The notes under the pieces were generated by a model. It did not search any database and was not told where the DNA came from. It saw only the letters and a program-made list of their open reading frames with translations. A program made the position numbers and the translations under genes. Shown in pieces: positions 54,756 through 63,637 of a stretch of 64,000 nucleotides of DNA (positions are counted from its first letter, which is position 1; every line of letters begins with the position of its first letter). Source of the DNA: Bifidobacterium goeldii (GTDB taxonomy: Bacteria > Actinomycetota > Actinomycetes > Actinomycetales > Bifidobacteriaceae); contig NZ_QXGL01000006.1 in assembly GCF_003951095.1 (NCBI RefSeq), positions 87,584 through 151,583 of the forward strand, given 5' to 3'.

Positions 54756-56235
54756 GGTTCGCCTCCGTTCCGGCGGCGTTGAGTGCTGCCAGATCGTCGT
54801 CGATGTCGTCGTCCTCGTCGGGGTGGCCGGCGGCGTAGAGGCTGTTGCCGAACATGCGCGGGATGGGCGAATCGTAGATGTCGGGGCCGCTCCATCCGAG
54901 TTCGCTGGCCGTCAGGTACCGTTTGCGCTGGTTGTTTGTGGAGGACTTGCGCGGGATGGTCGCGAACCGGTTATTGGGGTCGGTCACCGTCGTGCGGATG
55001 CAGCTGTTCGGCAGCACCTCCAATGCCCGCAGGTTATGGGCGGTGAACACCAGTTGTCCCGCGCACCCGTCCGCCAGCTGGTCCAGCATGTCGCCGAGCA
55101 GTAGCTCGAACACGCCGGAGTCGAACTCGTCCACGGCGACCAGTGCGTTCTCGTCGTTGTATGCGTGCTTGAGATAGCCGAGCAGCGCGGTGATGCGTAT
55201 GATGCCCTCGCTCTCGCAGCGGAAGGGAACCGTGACGTCGCCGCGGCGGGAGAACAGCTCCGCGGTGACCCGGTCCTCGCCGTCCTTGCCGGAAGGCGCG
55301 GTGCCGGTCTTCAGCAGGACGTGCAGGCCGGGCACGATGGTGGGCAGGATGCGGTCGAAGGACTCCACGGTCTGCCCGAGTCGCTTCGCCTGGCCGGGGG
55401 TCAATGGATTGGGCTGCAGCAGGTCGAACGCGAACTCCGTGTTGCGACCTTCCGGGTTCTCCTCCATGATCGGGATGATCGCGAACGCGGCGTAGGAGCC
55501 GCGACGGGTGGTGGACACGAAGATGTCGTTGGTCGCGTAGCCGCACAGGGCCTCGCGCAGGCGAACGAACTCGCCGAAGCGTTCGTTGATGTACGTCAAC
55601 GATCTGGAGGACACGCCGTTCGCCTCCCGCACGCGGGCCACCGCCCAGTCGATCAGGAACTCGGCGTCCGGCCGGTCGTCGAGCGTGGCGCACCGGGAGA
55701 ACAGGAACGAGCGCCCCTCCATGTATGCGCGGTCCGCGGTGCGCGAGATCACGGTCTTCACCGAAGCGACCGCCTCGATGGAACGCCACACGTAGACCGG
55801 GGTCGACACGAATCCGTCCGCCTCGGAATCCTCCATACGATGTCCCAACACCTCACGGCCCAAGCGCGAGGGATCGTCGCCGATGCGCACCGATTCGGCG
55901 ACGACGCGCGCCCGCGTCGAATCCGGGTTCGCCTTGCGCATGGACACCCTGTACTCAAGATAGTTCGGCTTCTGCTTGTCGCCGACGAGGAACGTCGCCG
56001 TCACGGTCGCCGAACCGGCGCTGGCGCTGACGACGTCGCCGGCGGTGTCCGGCAGCATATTCCCGGACAACAGCGCGCGCAGTATCCCGATGGCGTCGAT
56101 GACGGTGGTCTTGCCGGACCCGTTCTGTCCGTAGATGCCCGTGACGCTGCCGCCGGTGGGCAGATCATCGAAATCCAGGACGCCATGCGATATGTTCCTC
56201 ATGTCGTCCAGAACAAGTCTTTTCAAACGAATCAT
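54748..56235 (-). CDS. AAA (SMC-like) ATPase of an ATPase-TOPRIM defence pair
   Basis: 495 residues. Walker A GQNGSGKT at 36-43 after a typical LDDMRNISHGVLDFDDL start, and near the C-terminus VAVDEFDSGVFELLLGD (Walker B-like, with an aspartate-glutamate pair) and VFTAHNL (H-loop). AAA_15/AAA_21 family, as in OLD, PARIS AriA and AbiLi. Gene order ATPase then TOPRIM with translational coupling is seen in PARIS. GC-rich, unlike the adjacent membrane protein. Confidence 0.75.
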   Translation of the reverse strand: MIRLKRLVLDDMRNISHGVLDFDDLPTGGSVTGIYGQNGSGKTTVIDAIGILRALLSGNMLPDTAGDVVSASAGSATVTATFLVGDKQKPNYLEYRVSMRKANPDSTRARVVAESVRIGDDPSRLGREVLGHRMEDSEADGFVSTPVYVWRSIEAVASVKTVISRTADRAYMEGRSFLFSRCATLDDRPDAEFLIDWAVARVREANGVSSRSLTYINERFGEFVRLREALCGYATNDIFVSTTRRGSYAAFAIIPIMEENPEGRNTEFAFDLLQPNPLTPGQAKRLGQTVESFDRILPTIVPGLHVLLKTGTAPSGKDGEDRVTAELFSRRGDVTVPFRCESEGIIRITALLGYLKHAYNDENALVAVDEFDSGVFELLLGDMLDQLADGCAGQLVFTAHNLRALEVLPNSCIRTTVTDPNNRFATIPRKSSTNNQRKRYLTASELGWSGPDIYDSPIPRMFGNSLYAAGHPDEDDDIDDDLAALNAAGTEANRG

Positions 56236-56583
56236 CGCATTGCCATTCTCTAAAACTCACAATAATCAATTTTTAATTGAAATACATGACTATTATACAG
56301 CGTAACCTGTGTGCATACCGCCGCGTTTCGCAATCAGATCATAACCTGAGCGACACAACAGCCCAGATCCACGATGAGGTGGTTCGACCGGGACAACGTC
56401 TGTCCGCCGCAAGACCACCTGGAGCAGGGTGATGCTGATGGTGCGTTCGGGGTCCGACGGCCGGCCGTCGGGCTTGCGGGCGTGCTTTTCTTCCAGGGAC
56501 CCGGGAGGAGGCGGGTTCTGGAGTCCCCGTCTCCTCCCTTTCCCGGAGAGGGGCTTGTGATCGCATGTGGGAAAGGATTTCGT
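56236..56583 (+). promoter_or_regulatory. Long 5' leader of the adhesin gene with GC-rich hairpin
   Basis: The first 80 bp are AT-rich and should hold divergent promoters. At 56501-56547 an imperfect hairpin forms (GGGAGGAG at 56503-56510 with CTCCTCCC at 56531-56538, plus an inner GCGGG/CCCG). It sits 37 bp before the start codon and could affect translation or act as an attenuator. Confidence 0.45.
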
Positions 56584-59500
56584 ATGAGGTTCGGGAAGAA
56601 GGGCACCGGCGCGGTGGCGTCGATCACTGCCGCCGCGGCGTTGCTGGCCTGTCTGGTTCCGGTCGCGTTGGCCGATAACGGTGGCGGTGGTTCCGGCGAG
56701 GATGGCGGCGGTTCGGGCGGTGGTCCGACGCAGACGGCCGATGTGCATTGGATCTACAAGGATTCGTGGCCGGCCACGCTGGATGGCATGAAGACGGCGT
56801 TGAGTGATGCGAAGGTGCGTCTGTCGTCTGATCTGGCGAACGGGCAGAACCAGTTCGTGAACATGAACAAGACTTTGAGCGACGCGATCGATGAGTGCCA
56901 ACGCTCCTATACGGGTGAGGGGAACGCGGACTGCCGTCTGGTGGCGGTGGGCTACGTGCGCTTGGCGGATGGTTCGTTCAACGGCAGCTACGTGAGCTCG
57001 AACGCGAAGAACCGTTGGGAGGCGCAGTGGAAGGCCGAGGCGAAGGGCGACTACACATATCAGGGGCAGAAGTACTCGACCTCGACCACGTGGAAGGACA
57101 AGCTCGGCACGCGCAGCGTTGACTCGCTGGCACAGGAGTCGATCAACTCCAACCCGAACGCCTCGTTCCGCGTGATCGTGCTGGCGCAGAACCAGCCGCC
57201 GGTCGATTACAAGCTGAACGTGACCACCAGCCACAAGCAAAAGACCGACATGCAGGTCGGCTCCATCGACCCGATCGGCGACGTCATCCACGCAGACAAC
57301 GGCGGTTCCGCGATCAAGGAGACGTTGAACGGCACCGCGATCATCCATTACGAGAACGGCCCCTACCTGTCCGCGAAGAGCGTGAGCAAGTCGATCAGCT
57401 TCTCCAGCAATGGAGACACCCAGCTCGACAATCTCGCCTCGCCGAAGGATTTCGGCATGAAATACTGGGCCGAGGGCTCGTACTGGATCGACATTCAGGT
57501 GCCCAAGCAGGGCCGCATGCAGGCGGCCGTGGACACCGCGGACCGCGATCCGGCCGAATCCTGGAAGGTGAGCTCGGTGCCGCCCGAGCCCCCGGTCAAG
57601 AAGATCGAGGACGGCGTGAGCGCCGACCGGATGACGAACCGCACCACCATCACGTACGGCACCGGCCGTGGCGGCTACGAGATGCGTTTCCGCGACGTAA
57701 TCGAACCTAACGGCGTCGAATACTCCGTGGACAACTACAGGCTCATCGACAGGACCGACGGCAACCGCGACGTTTCCGGCGAGTTCGAGATCAATTGGGA
57801 CAAGGCGTCGAACACGGTGTCGGCCGCTCGGTCGGCGGACAAGGGCGAGATGCCCATGGACCATGTCTACGAATTCAGCTTCGACGTGACCGTGTCGAAG
57901 CCCTCTGACTTCCAGCAGGTCAGGGACCATGCGTGGGGCCAGTGGAACCACGAGCCCGAGGCCGACGCCGGAACGAAACAGTTCGATACGTGGCGGCCGA
58001 ATCCCGACAAGAGCTGGATCCGCCTGAACGCGAAGGGCCAGTGGGAGGCGGTCATCGACCCGAAGGAGACCAACCGGACCGGTGCCGACGATATGACGCT
58101 TCTGGACGGGGACCGGGTCGCCTCGGTGGTCAACGGCACCATCGCCAAAAACCTCATCCAAGCCCCGGAGGCTCTGACGCTCACGGACGACTGGTCGGCC
58201 GCCGACTACCTGTTCGACGCCGACGACAAGTCGAAGATCAAGGTGTACGAGGCCGATGCCGGCACCGATCGCGAGTCCAGCGTCACCGACATCGCCAACC
58301 ACGGCAGGGACGTCACCAACCAGTGGACGATCACGATGGAAGGCACCACGGTGACCGCCACCGCAGGCCAGGCCTACCGCGAGGGATTGAAGGGTCTGAA
58401 GACCGCGAAGCAGGTCACGCTGCTCATTCCCGGCAAGGCGTCCTATGCCAACGGCAAGGGTGCGGGCCAGGTGCGCGACGACTTCGGCAAGCAGTCGAGC
58501 GACGAACTGTCGTTCTGCACCACGCCGGACGGCAAGGCGCTGACGAACAAAGGATCCCAGACCGTCAACACGCACACCATCCCCACGAACGAACCGAAGA
58601 TCTGCGGCTACATACCGCCCGTCGTCAAGGACGTGGTCGGCGAATCCTCGCAGGGAGGCGACCAGGCGTCCGTGGACGGCAGGGTCGTCTACCCGGGCCA
58701 GCGCGTGGAATACCGTCTGGAGACGCAGCCCCACCTGCCCGGCAATCTCGCGTACTCCGTCAGCGAGGTGGCGGTCACCGACACCTACGACGAGCATCTT
58801 GAAGTGGACAAGCAGACCCTGGAGGTCACCGACCTGTCCACCGGCAAGTTCATCCCGAAAACCGAGTACGAGACCCAGTGGAACGACTCGCAGCACGCGG
58901 TGCGCCTCGTGTTCTCCGACGGGTACGTGAAGACCAATTGGCGCAACGGCGCGAACCCGCGCATCATCGTCCGCTTCGAGGGCACGGTCGCCAAGGACGC
59001 GCCCACGGACACCAAAATCGGCAACCAGTGGGCATTGACACTGAACAACATGGTCACCCCGAGCAACAGGGTGTGGAACGAACCGCCCGACTTCACGCCG
59101 GTGAAGAAGGACACCCAGGCCGATCCGTCCATCAGTATCGACGGCAAGACCGCGCTGCTGGGCGACCGGATCTACTACCGCGTGACCATCGATGCAAAGC
59201 AGACCAACCAGGCCTACAAGGTCTGGAGGCTCGGCATGATCGACGACTGGGACGACGAATACCTCTCCCTCGACGCCAAGCGCATCGAGGTCACCGACAC
59301 CGCGACCGGCAAGGACGTGACCGCGAAGTTCAACATCGCGGCGATCGACGGCGTCGCCTACGTGTACGCCAAGACCGCGGACACGAAGGTGCCGGCCACC
59401 GGCGAGACCATCAAGGGCGACCCCCAGCCCAAGGACCTCAAGGAATACGCCGAAAAGAAGGACCACGACCCGTTGAAGGAGCCGGCCATCGACCAGTCGA

Positions 59501-60879
59501 TGCTGGGCACGAGCTACGAGGTGAGCCTGCCGATGACCGTCATCAAGGTCACCGACGGACATATCGTGAAGAACAAGGCCACGCAGGTCGTCAACGACAC
59601 CCGCAAGGACACCAACGAGGTCGTCAACCCCCTCAAACCCGTCAACCCGTCCAAGGACGTGGTCGTGAAGGTGGACGGCGAATCCATCGACAAGCAGAGC
59701 GTGTACCTCAACAGCCTGTTCCTCTACCGTCTCGACAGCTCCGTGCTGCCCGCGCACCGCGCCTACCAGAAGGTCACCGACTGGAGCATCACCGACCCGC
59801 TCGACACCGAGCACGACCAGTACACCGGCCAATGGGCCGTGTACGCCATGCGCGACCTGACCGAACAGGGCAAGGTGATCGCCCATAAAGGCGTGAAGAT
59901 CGCCGGCAGCGGCTTCGACGCCGGCGCATACGGCGGCGAACTGTTCACCCTCGCGCAGGACGACAAGGGCGTGGTCACCGTCGCCGCGACCCAGCGCATG
60001 CTCGACCTCGTCAGCGGCGACGACGAAAGCGAGCAGGCATGGACCGCGTTCATCCAGTGCAAGCGCGTCAAGACCGGAGAACACATCGCCAACCGGTTCG
60101 ACGAAACCCTCAACGGCACCAAACGGCCTTCCAACCAGGTCGAGACGCACACGCCCGACATGACACCGAGCCTGAAGATCGAGAAATGGGACGAGGCCTC
60201 CGGCTGGCCGGCCGGCGACCGCGACCAGGTCAAGGACGCGCTGGCCATGCAGGGCGACACGCGCATCGTGTTCACCATCACCAACACCAGCACCACCGAC
60301 CCCGACACCAAGCAGGGCGCATGGTACCGCACCAAGGACCTGAACCTCAAGGACCAACTGGTCGCCGGCGACGGCCGGGTGACCGATCTCGAATACCCCG
60401 CCGATTGGGACAGCCGCATCCTCAAGCCCGGCGAGAGCGTCGAGGTCAAGGGCGTCCTCAAGGGCGTGACCAACCATCACACCGACCGTGCCACGGTCAC
60501 CGGCACGCCTCTGATCGAATGCGTCGTCTCCGACCCGGATCCGTTCGACGGCAAGGACGAGACGTCCGCACCCGATGACGCGGTCACGATCGACGGCAGG
60601 CTCGTCTGCCCCGACACCGAAGTGGTCAGCAACACCGACGACTGGAACGGCTACCGGACCGGGCTCGCCCACACCGGCGCCGCTATCCAGGGCGTGATCG
60701 CCGCGGCGATCACGCTGCTCGCCGTCGGCGTGGGACTGGTCGCCGCCCGCAGGTTCAGGCGCGGGAACAACGCCGGCGGCCGCCACTCCGGCACGATGCA
60801 AACCGTCGATGCCGAGAACGCCGACGCGGATGCCGTCGAAACCGCCGATCCGGTTCCCGGCGGGCAATCCGTGGTCTGA
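56584..60879 (+). CDS. Giant sortase-anchored adhesin with isopeptide-forming repeats
   Basis: 1431 residues from the ATG at 56584 (GAAAGGA upstream); 70 earlier codons are rejected. Signal peptide to about residue 30 (ALADN), a Gly-rich linker, a 300-residue N-terminal domain, then at least four Ig/AgI-II C-type repeats with the theme SVDGRVVYPGQRVEYRL and SIDGKTALLGDRIYYRV. These resemble SspB/aggregation-substance isopeptide domains. The C-terminus has a sortase motif LAHTG (1361-1365), a membrane segment (IAAAITLLAVGVGLVAA) and RRFRRGN, then 40 more residues, an unusually long tail. Likely mediates attachment or cell aggregation. Strong terminator follows. Confidence 0.85.
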   Translation: MRFGKKGTGAVASITAAAALLACLVPVALADNGGGGSGEDGGGSGGGPTQTADVHWIYKDSWPATLDGMKTALSDAKVRLSSDLANGQNQFVNMNKTLSDAIDECQRSYTGEGNADCRLVAVGYVRLADGSFNGSYVSSNAKNRWEAQWKAEAKGDYTYQGQKYSTSTTWKDKLGTRSVDSLAQESINSNPNASFRVIVLAQNQPPVDYKLNVTTSHKQKTDMQVGSIDPIGDVIHADNGGSAIKETLNGTAIIHYENGPYLSAKSVSKSISFSSNGDTQLDNLASPKDFGMKYWAEGSYWIDIQVPKQGRMQAAVDTADRDPAESWKVSSVPPEPPVKKIEDGVSADRMTNRTTITYGTGRGGYEMRFRDVIEPNGVEYSVDNYRLIDRTDGNRDVSGEFEINWDKASNTVSAARSADKGEMPMDHVYEFSFDVTVSKPSDFQQVRDHAWGQWNHEPEADAGTKQFDTWRPNPDKSWIRLNAKGQWEAVIDPKETNRTGADDMTLLDGDRVASVVNGTIAKNLIQAPEALTLTDDWSAADYLFDADDKSKIKVYEADAGTDRESSVTDIANHGRDVTNQWTITMEGTTVTATAGQAYREGLKGLKTAKQVTLLIPGKASYANGKGAGQVRDDFGKQSSDELSFCTTPDGKALTNKGSQTVNTHTIPTNEPKICGYIPPVVKDVVGESSQGGDQASVDGRVVYPGQRVEYRLETQPHLPGNLAYSVSEVAVTDTYDEHLEVDKQTLEVTDLSTGKFIPKTEYETQWNDSQHAVRLVFSDGYVKTNWRNGANPRIIVRFEGTVAKDAPTDTKIGNQWALTLNNMVTPSNRVWNEPPDFTPVKKDTQADPSISIDGKTALLGDRIYYRVTIDAKQTNQAYKVWRLGMIDDWDDEYLSLDAKRIEVTDTATGKDVTAKFNIAAIDGVAYVYAKTADTKVPATGETIKGDPQPKDLKEYAEKKDHDPLKEPAIDQSMLGTSYEVSLPMTVIKVTDGHIVKNKATQVVNDTRKDTNEVVNPLKPVNPSKDVVVKVDGESIDKQSVYLNSLFLYRLDSSVLPAHRAYQKVTDWSITDPLDTEHDQYTGQWAVYAMRDLTEQGKVIAHKGVKIAGSGFDAGAYGGELFTLAQDDKGVVTVAATQRMLDLVSGDDESEQAWTAFIQCKRVKTGEHIANRFDETLNGTKRPSNQVETHTPDMTPSLKIEKWDEASGWPAGDRDQVKDALAMQGDTRIVFTITNTSTTDPDTKQGAWYRTKDLNLKDQLVAGDGRVTDLEYPADWDSRILKPGESVEVKGVLKGVTNHHTDRATVTGTPLIECVVSDPDPFDGKDETSAPDDAVTIDGRLVCPDTEVVSNTDDWNGYRTGLAHTGAAIQGVIAAAITLLAVGVGLVAARRFRRGNNAGGRHSGTMQTVDAENADADAVETADPVPGGQSVV

Positions 60880-60986
60880 CCGAAGCGGCAGGGACCGCTC
60901 TCTGCCGCGATGATTCTTCCGGCCGGACGACAATCCGGCCGGAACCCCGCCGGTTCTCTTCCTTCTTCTCTCCCCGGCGGAAATTT

Positions 60987-61022
60987 GTGGGGCTGCACTC
61001 GTCAGAGTGCAGCCCCACTTTT
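60987..61022 (+). terminator. Strong terminator of the adhesin gene
   Basis: Perfect 14-bp arms GTGGGGCTGCACTC / GAGTGCAGCCCCAC with the loop GTCA and a following TTTTAT. Confidence 0.95.
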
Positions 61023-61102
61023 ATACCCGTTGAAGGATTGATGGTTTCTTTATGCGAACGAACCGTTCGAATTAACATTTATTCACTATGCACGCAAACA
61101 CT

Positions 61103-62329
61103 CTACAAAGTGGTCGTATCCCAGAATTTCGTTTGCGGAATGGATCTAAGTGGTTTTCCTAGAGTGATCAGCATAGATACCGCAGAACATGTGACACAAA
61201 GAATTACCACTCCGGTAAAACCGGACGGCGATTCCAATATCCAACCAACGAGCGCCGGTGTAAATGAACTGAAAACGGACAATACGGTCTCCATTACTGA
61301 ATCCGCCCGCCCTTGCATATTATTCGGAGTATGCCCGTACAGGAAGCCGAGGAGTGAAGAATTACAAGCTGGAAACAGGAAGCCTCCCAATGAAACGCAT
61401 GCAAGAATAACATAATAGTTATCCGTGAAAATCATCGGGACAAGGGAAATTCCAAATAAAACTACCGTTAAGGTTGCAATCAATCCAGGAGATAGCGTTT
61501 CGGTGATTTTCATCGCACACAATGATCCTAGGAGCATCACTATTCCCATAACGCCGTCAATTAGACCTATCAGAATCGGATCCGTTCCTCTTGCCGCCAG
61601 CATAAGCTGTGTGCCAATAATAATTCCGGTACAAGCTATGTTGCAAACTGCACCAAAGGCCAGATAACTACGAAAACGGGAGCTGGACATCACCCATACG
61701 AACCCATTTTTCAAACTTTCAATAAATGACTCATCCTCATTATCTTCCACAGAAACTGTTGGGTTTGAAAGCTTCTTCGCTGAGATAGCACTGATAATAT
61801 GCATGACTCCACATGCAGCAAAAGGGCCCCAAGGAGAAAGTCTGTAGAAGAAACCGCCAACAGCTCCTGACAGGATTCCAACGCAGGATTCGCGAGTTTC
61901 GCGTATTGCCTGGGATTTTGCGAAAAGTTTAACAGGAACAATGGATTTCAGTATCGCATTATTTGATGGACACAACAATCCGGAGTTCAATGCAAAGAAA
62001 ATGACAATTCCAATAAACATCCATGTGGATATCTGATTTCCGACACAGATCAAAATGACGGCAATGACAGAGAGAGACGCACCTATGACTCCGAGAAGCA
62101 TCATCATTCGCCGTCGATTATGACGATCGGCAATAGCGCCGCCAATTGGTGTGGCAATCATAGTCGTGACCGACACCAATGTGACTACGATGCCAGATAT
62201 GAACTCTGACTTCGTCATGGAGATTATCACCAAAGGTATGGCAAAGAGCCGTAGACTCGTTGCAACCACATCGGTGGTATCTGAAATGAACCAATGACGA
62301 TAATCCGGCATTTTCCATAATGAGTTCAT
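61103..62329 (-). CDS. MFS exporter of the microcin C-like cluster (MccC-like)
   Basis: 408 residues with about 12 membrane segments (e.g. LVIISMTKSEFISGIVVTL and the motif GGAIADRHNRRRMMML typical of MFS loop 2-3). Starts directly after the stop of the E1-like gene (TAA-ATG), so the two are co-translated. In microcin C clusters the third gene is an MFS exporter that secretes the modified peptide and protects the producer; the same role is inferred here. Confidence 0.75.
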   Translation of the reverse strand: MNSLWKMPDYRHWFISDTTDVVATSLRLFAIPLVIISMTKSEFISGIVVTLVSVTTMIATPIGGAIADRHNRRRMMMLLGVIGASLSVIAVILICVGNQISTWMFIGIVIFFALNSGLLCPSNNAILKSIVPVKLFAKSQAIRETRESCVGILSGAVGGFFYRLSPWGPFAACGVMHIISAISAKKLSNPTVSVEDNEDESFIESLKNGFVWVMSSSRFRSYLAFGAVCNIACTGIIIGTQLMLAARGTDPILIGLIDGVMGIVMLLGSLCAMKITETLSPGLIATLTVVLFGISLVPMIFTDNYYVILACVSLGGFLFPACNSSLLGFLYGHTPNNMQGRADSVMETVLSVFSSFTPALVGWILESPSGFTGVVILCVTCSAVSMLITLGKPLRSIPQTKFWDTTTL

Positions 62330-63418
62330 TTATCCACGCGCTTTCGCTATGTGTGCATGATGGCAATCTTGTGGAACATCGATTACATAGGAGTCGAAAT
62401 AGTTATACATGTTGACATGTATTATCCGTCCGACACTCTGCGGGGAAAGGTCAAGAAGATATCGGATTCCCTCATATGCAGATAATGCCGCGGATATTTG
62501 TGCAATGGGCCCAAAAACAGGGTTCACGTCCCTTTGGAAATGCATATACGCAGATGAACGATGCTTCAATTCCAGTTTTTTCGTCACTGATTCAATCAGA
62601 CACCTGAAACAACCGGTCTTACCGGGGACATATATGCCACATTGAACGATCGGACCATTATAACTGCAAGATATCCATGGAATATTCGTATACAGTGCAG
62701 CGTCATTAGCCCATTCCGTAATTTCTTCCGGAGAATCAGCGCAGCAGAAAAAGAAATCCATTCCGTCTATCAGTTTCATAATATCATTGTTGCCTCGGAT
62801 ATGTTGCTGAACGCTATCAACTTCAACATTATGGTTAAGATGAAGCAGTTTATTCTTTACAACATCCACCTTGAGCGCGCCAATATCCTCTTCATCAAAC
62901 AGCATTTGACGGCTTAAATTGGATAGTTCGACGGTATCATAATCAACAATTCGAATATGTCCAACCCCTGATGCCGCTAAGTGGTAAGCTACGCCGCTTC
63001 CGATTCCGCCTAGCCCAAGAACAGCTACCCTCTTCTGTTTGAGCAGTTCTTGCAAATGCCAGTTTCCGCAGATTTTGCCTTGGTTGATCCAGGAGAGGTA
63101 GCGGTTACTCCTCGAATATCTTTGTTTCTCTTCATCGCTTAAGGTTGTCGGTTCCTCTACGGTTTCGAGGTGTCCCATTCTTTCAATTTCACGGATTATA
63201 TTCAGGGATTGCGTTCTGGTATAATGAGTCAGATTGGCGAGACGTTCGACGGCATCGTCCAGGTCATATTCACCATTAAGGACTTGGTTAATGACTGCTG
63301 CGATTTCATTATCTGGATCAGGGAATTGATGAGCTAATCCTGATGTCATCGACCCGATAATGGATGTTTTCGAATCGAGCGGTAGAACTTCATGACCGCT
63401 TCTTATTTTTATCTTCAT
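62330..63418 (-). CDS. E1/ThiF-like peptide-adenylating enzyme (MccB-like) with RRE-like N-terminus
   Basis: 362 residues from the ATG at 63418 (AAGGCGAG upstream); a TTG eight codons earlier is weaker. Residues 1-88 have the pattern of a PqqD/RRE peptide-clamp domain (GEYDLDDAVERLANLTHYTR, then MGHLETVEE). Residues 125-350 are an E1 adenylation domain: GLGGIGS at 135-141, the acidic DYDTVELSNLSRQ at 159-171, and zinc ligands C270 and C273 in GCFRC. The second CxxC is replaced by C352-His-His. MccB, HesA and ThiF activate a peptide or protein C-terminus as acyl-adenylate; the nearby peptide ends GGG, fitting this role. Confidence 0.78.
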   Translation of the reverse strand: MKIKIRSGHEVLPLDSKTSIIGSMTSGLAHQFPDPDNEIAAVINQVLNGEYDLDDAVERLANLTHYTRTQSLNIIREIERMGHLETVEEPTTLSDEEKQRYSRSNRYLSWINQGKICGNWHLQELLKQKRVAVLGLGGIGSGVAYHLAASGVGHIRIVDYDTVELSNLSRQMLFDEEDIGALKVDVVKNKLLHLNHNVEVDSVQQHIRGNNDIMKLIDGMDFFFCCADSPEEITEWANDAALYTNIPWISCSYNGPIVQCGIYVPGKTGCFRCLIESVTKKLELKHRSSAYMHFQRDVNPVFGPIAQISAALSAYEGIRYLLDLSPQSVGRIIHVNMYNYFDSYVIDVPQDCHHAHIAKARG

Positions 63419-63450
63419 TTTCTCGCCTTCTATTTTCTTCAAATAAGAAC

Positions 63451-63478
63451 GGCGGGCTCCTTTGACAAGGAGCCCGCC
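63451..63478 (-). terminator. Intercistronic hairpin between precursor peptide and E1 gene
   Basis: Perfect 12-bp arms GGCGGGCTCCTT / AAGGAGCCCGCC with a 4-nt loop, 12 nt after the precursor stop and followed by only a weak T run. A partial terminator at this place would make the precursor transcript more abundant than the enzyme transcript, as in microcin C operons. Confidence 0.8.
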
Positions 63479-63490
63479 ATAATCCTTTTA

Positions 63491-63568
63491 TCAGCCGCCA
63501 CCAACGCGGTATGCGGTGCAGATATCGGGATCGTTTACTTCGGAAATCATGAACGCTTCATCCTGCAT
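63491..63568 (-). CDS. 25-residue putative RiPP precursor ending in Gly-Gly-Gly
   Basis: An ATG at 63568 lies 6 bases after a perfect AAGGAGGTG. The peptide starts MQDEAFMISEVND, continues PDICTAYR and ends VGGG. It is acidic at the front with one Cys, two possible hydroxy residues and a tyrosine in the back half. It is the first gene of a three-gene minus-strand operon with the E1-like enzyme and the exporter. The C-terminal glycines match the substrate ends recognised by E1-like enzymes. Prediction rests on the start context, position and partner enzymes. Confidence 0.7.
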   Translation of the reverse strand: MQDEAFMISEVNDPDICTAYRVGGG

Positions 63569-63637
63569 GATTCACCTCCTTGTGAAAGCCGAAATGCGCG
63601 GTGCATTTCTTGGTACAGAAGATACCGCAGGATAACC

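Noticed and set aside
56293..60933. 1546-codon open frame on the minus strand opposite the adhesin
   Set aside because: Antisense of GC-rich coding DNA. The product is Val/Gly/Leu/Asp-rich without domains or signal, while the plus strand has a signal peptide, repeats and a sortase motif.
47676..61000. Prophage
   Set aside because: The repressor/Cro pair suggested a phage, but no terminase, capsid, tail, lysis or integrase gene is present; Rep, ParA and RHH fit a plasmid-like or integrative element better.
63491..63568. Leader peptide for transcription attenuation instead of a RiPP precursor
   Set aside because: No run of identical amino-acid codons and no alternative antiterminator pairing was seen; the GGG end and E1 neighbour fit a substrate better. 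Not fully excluded.
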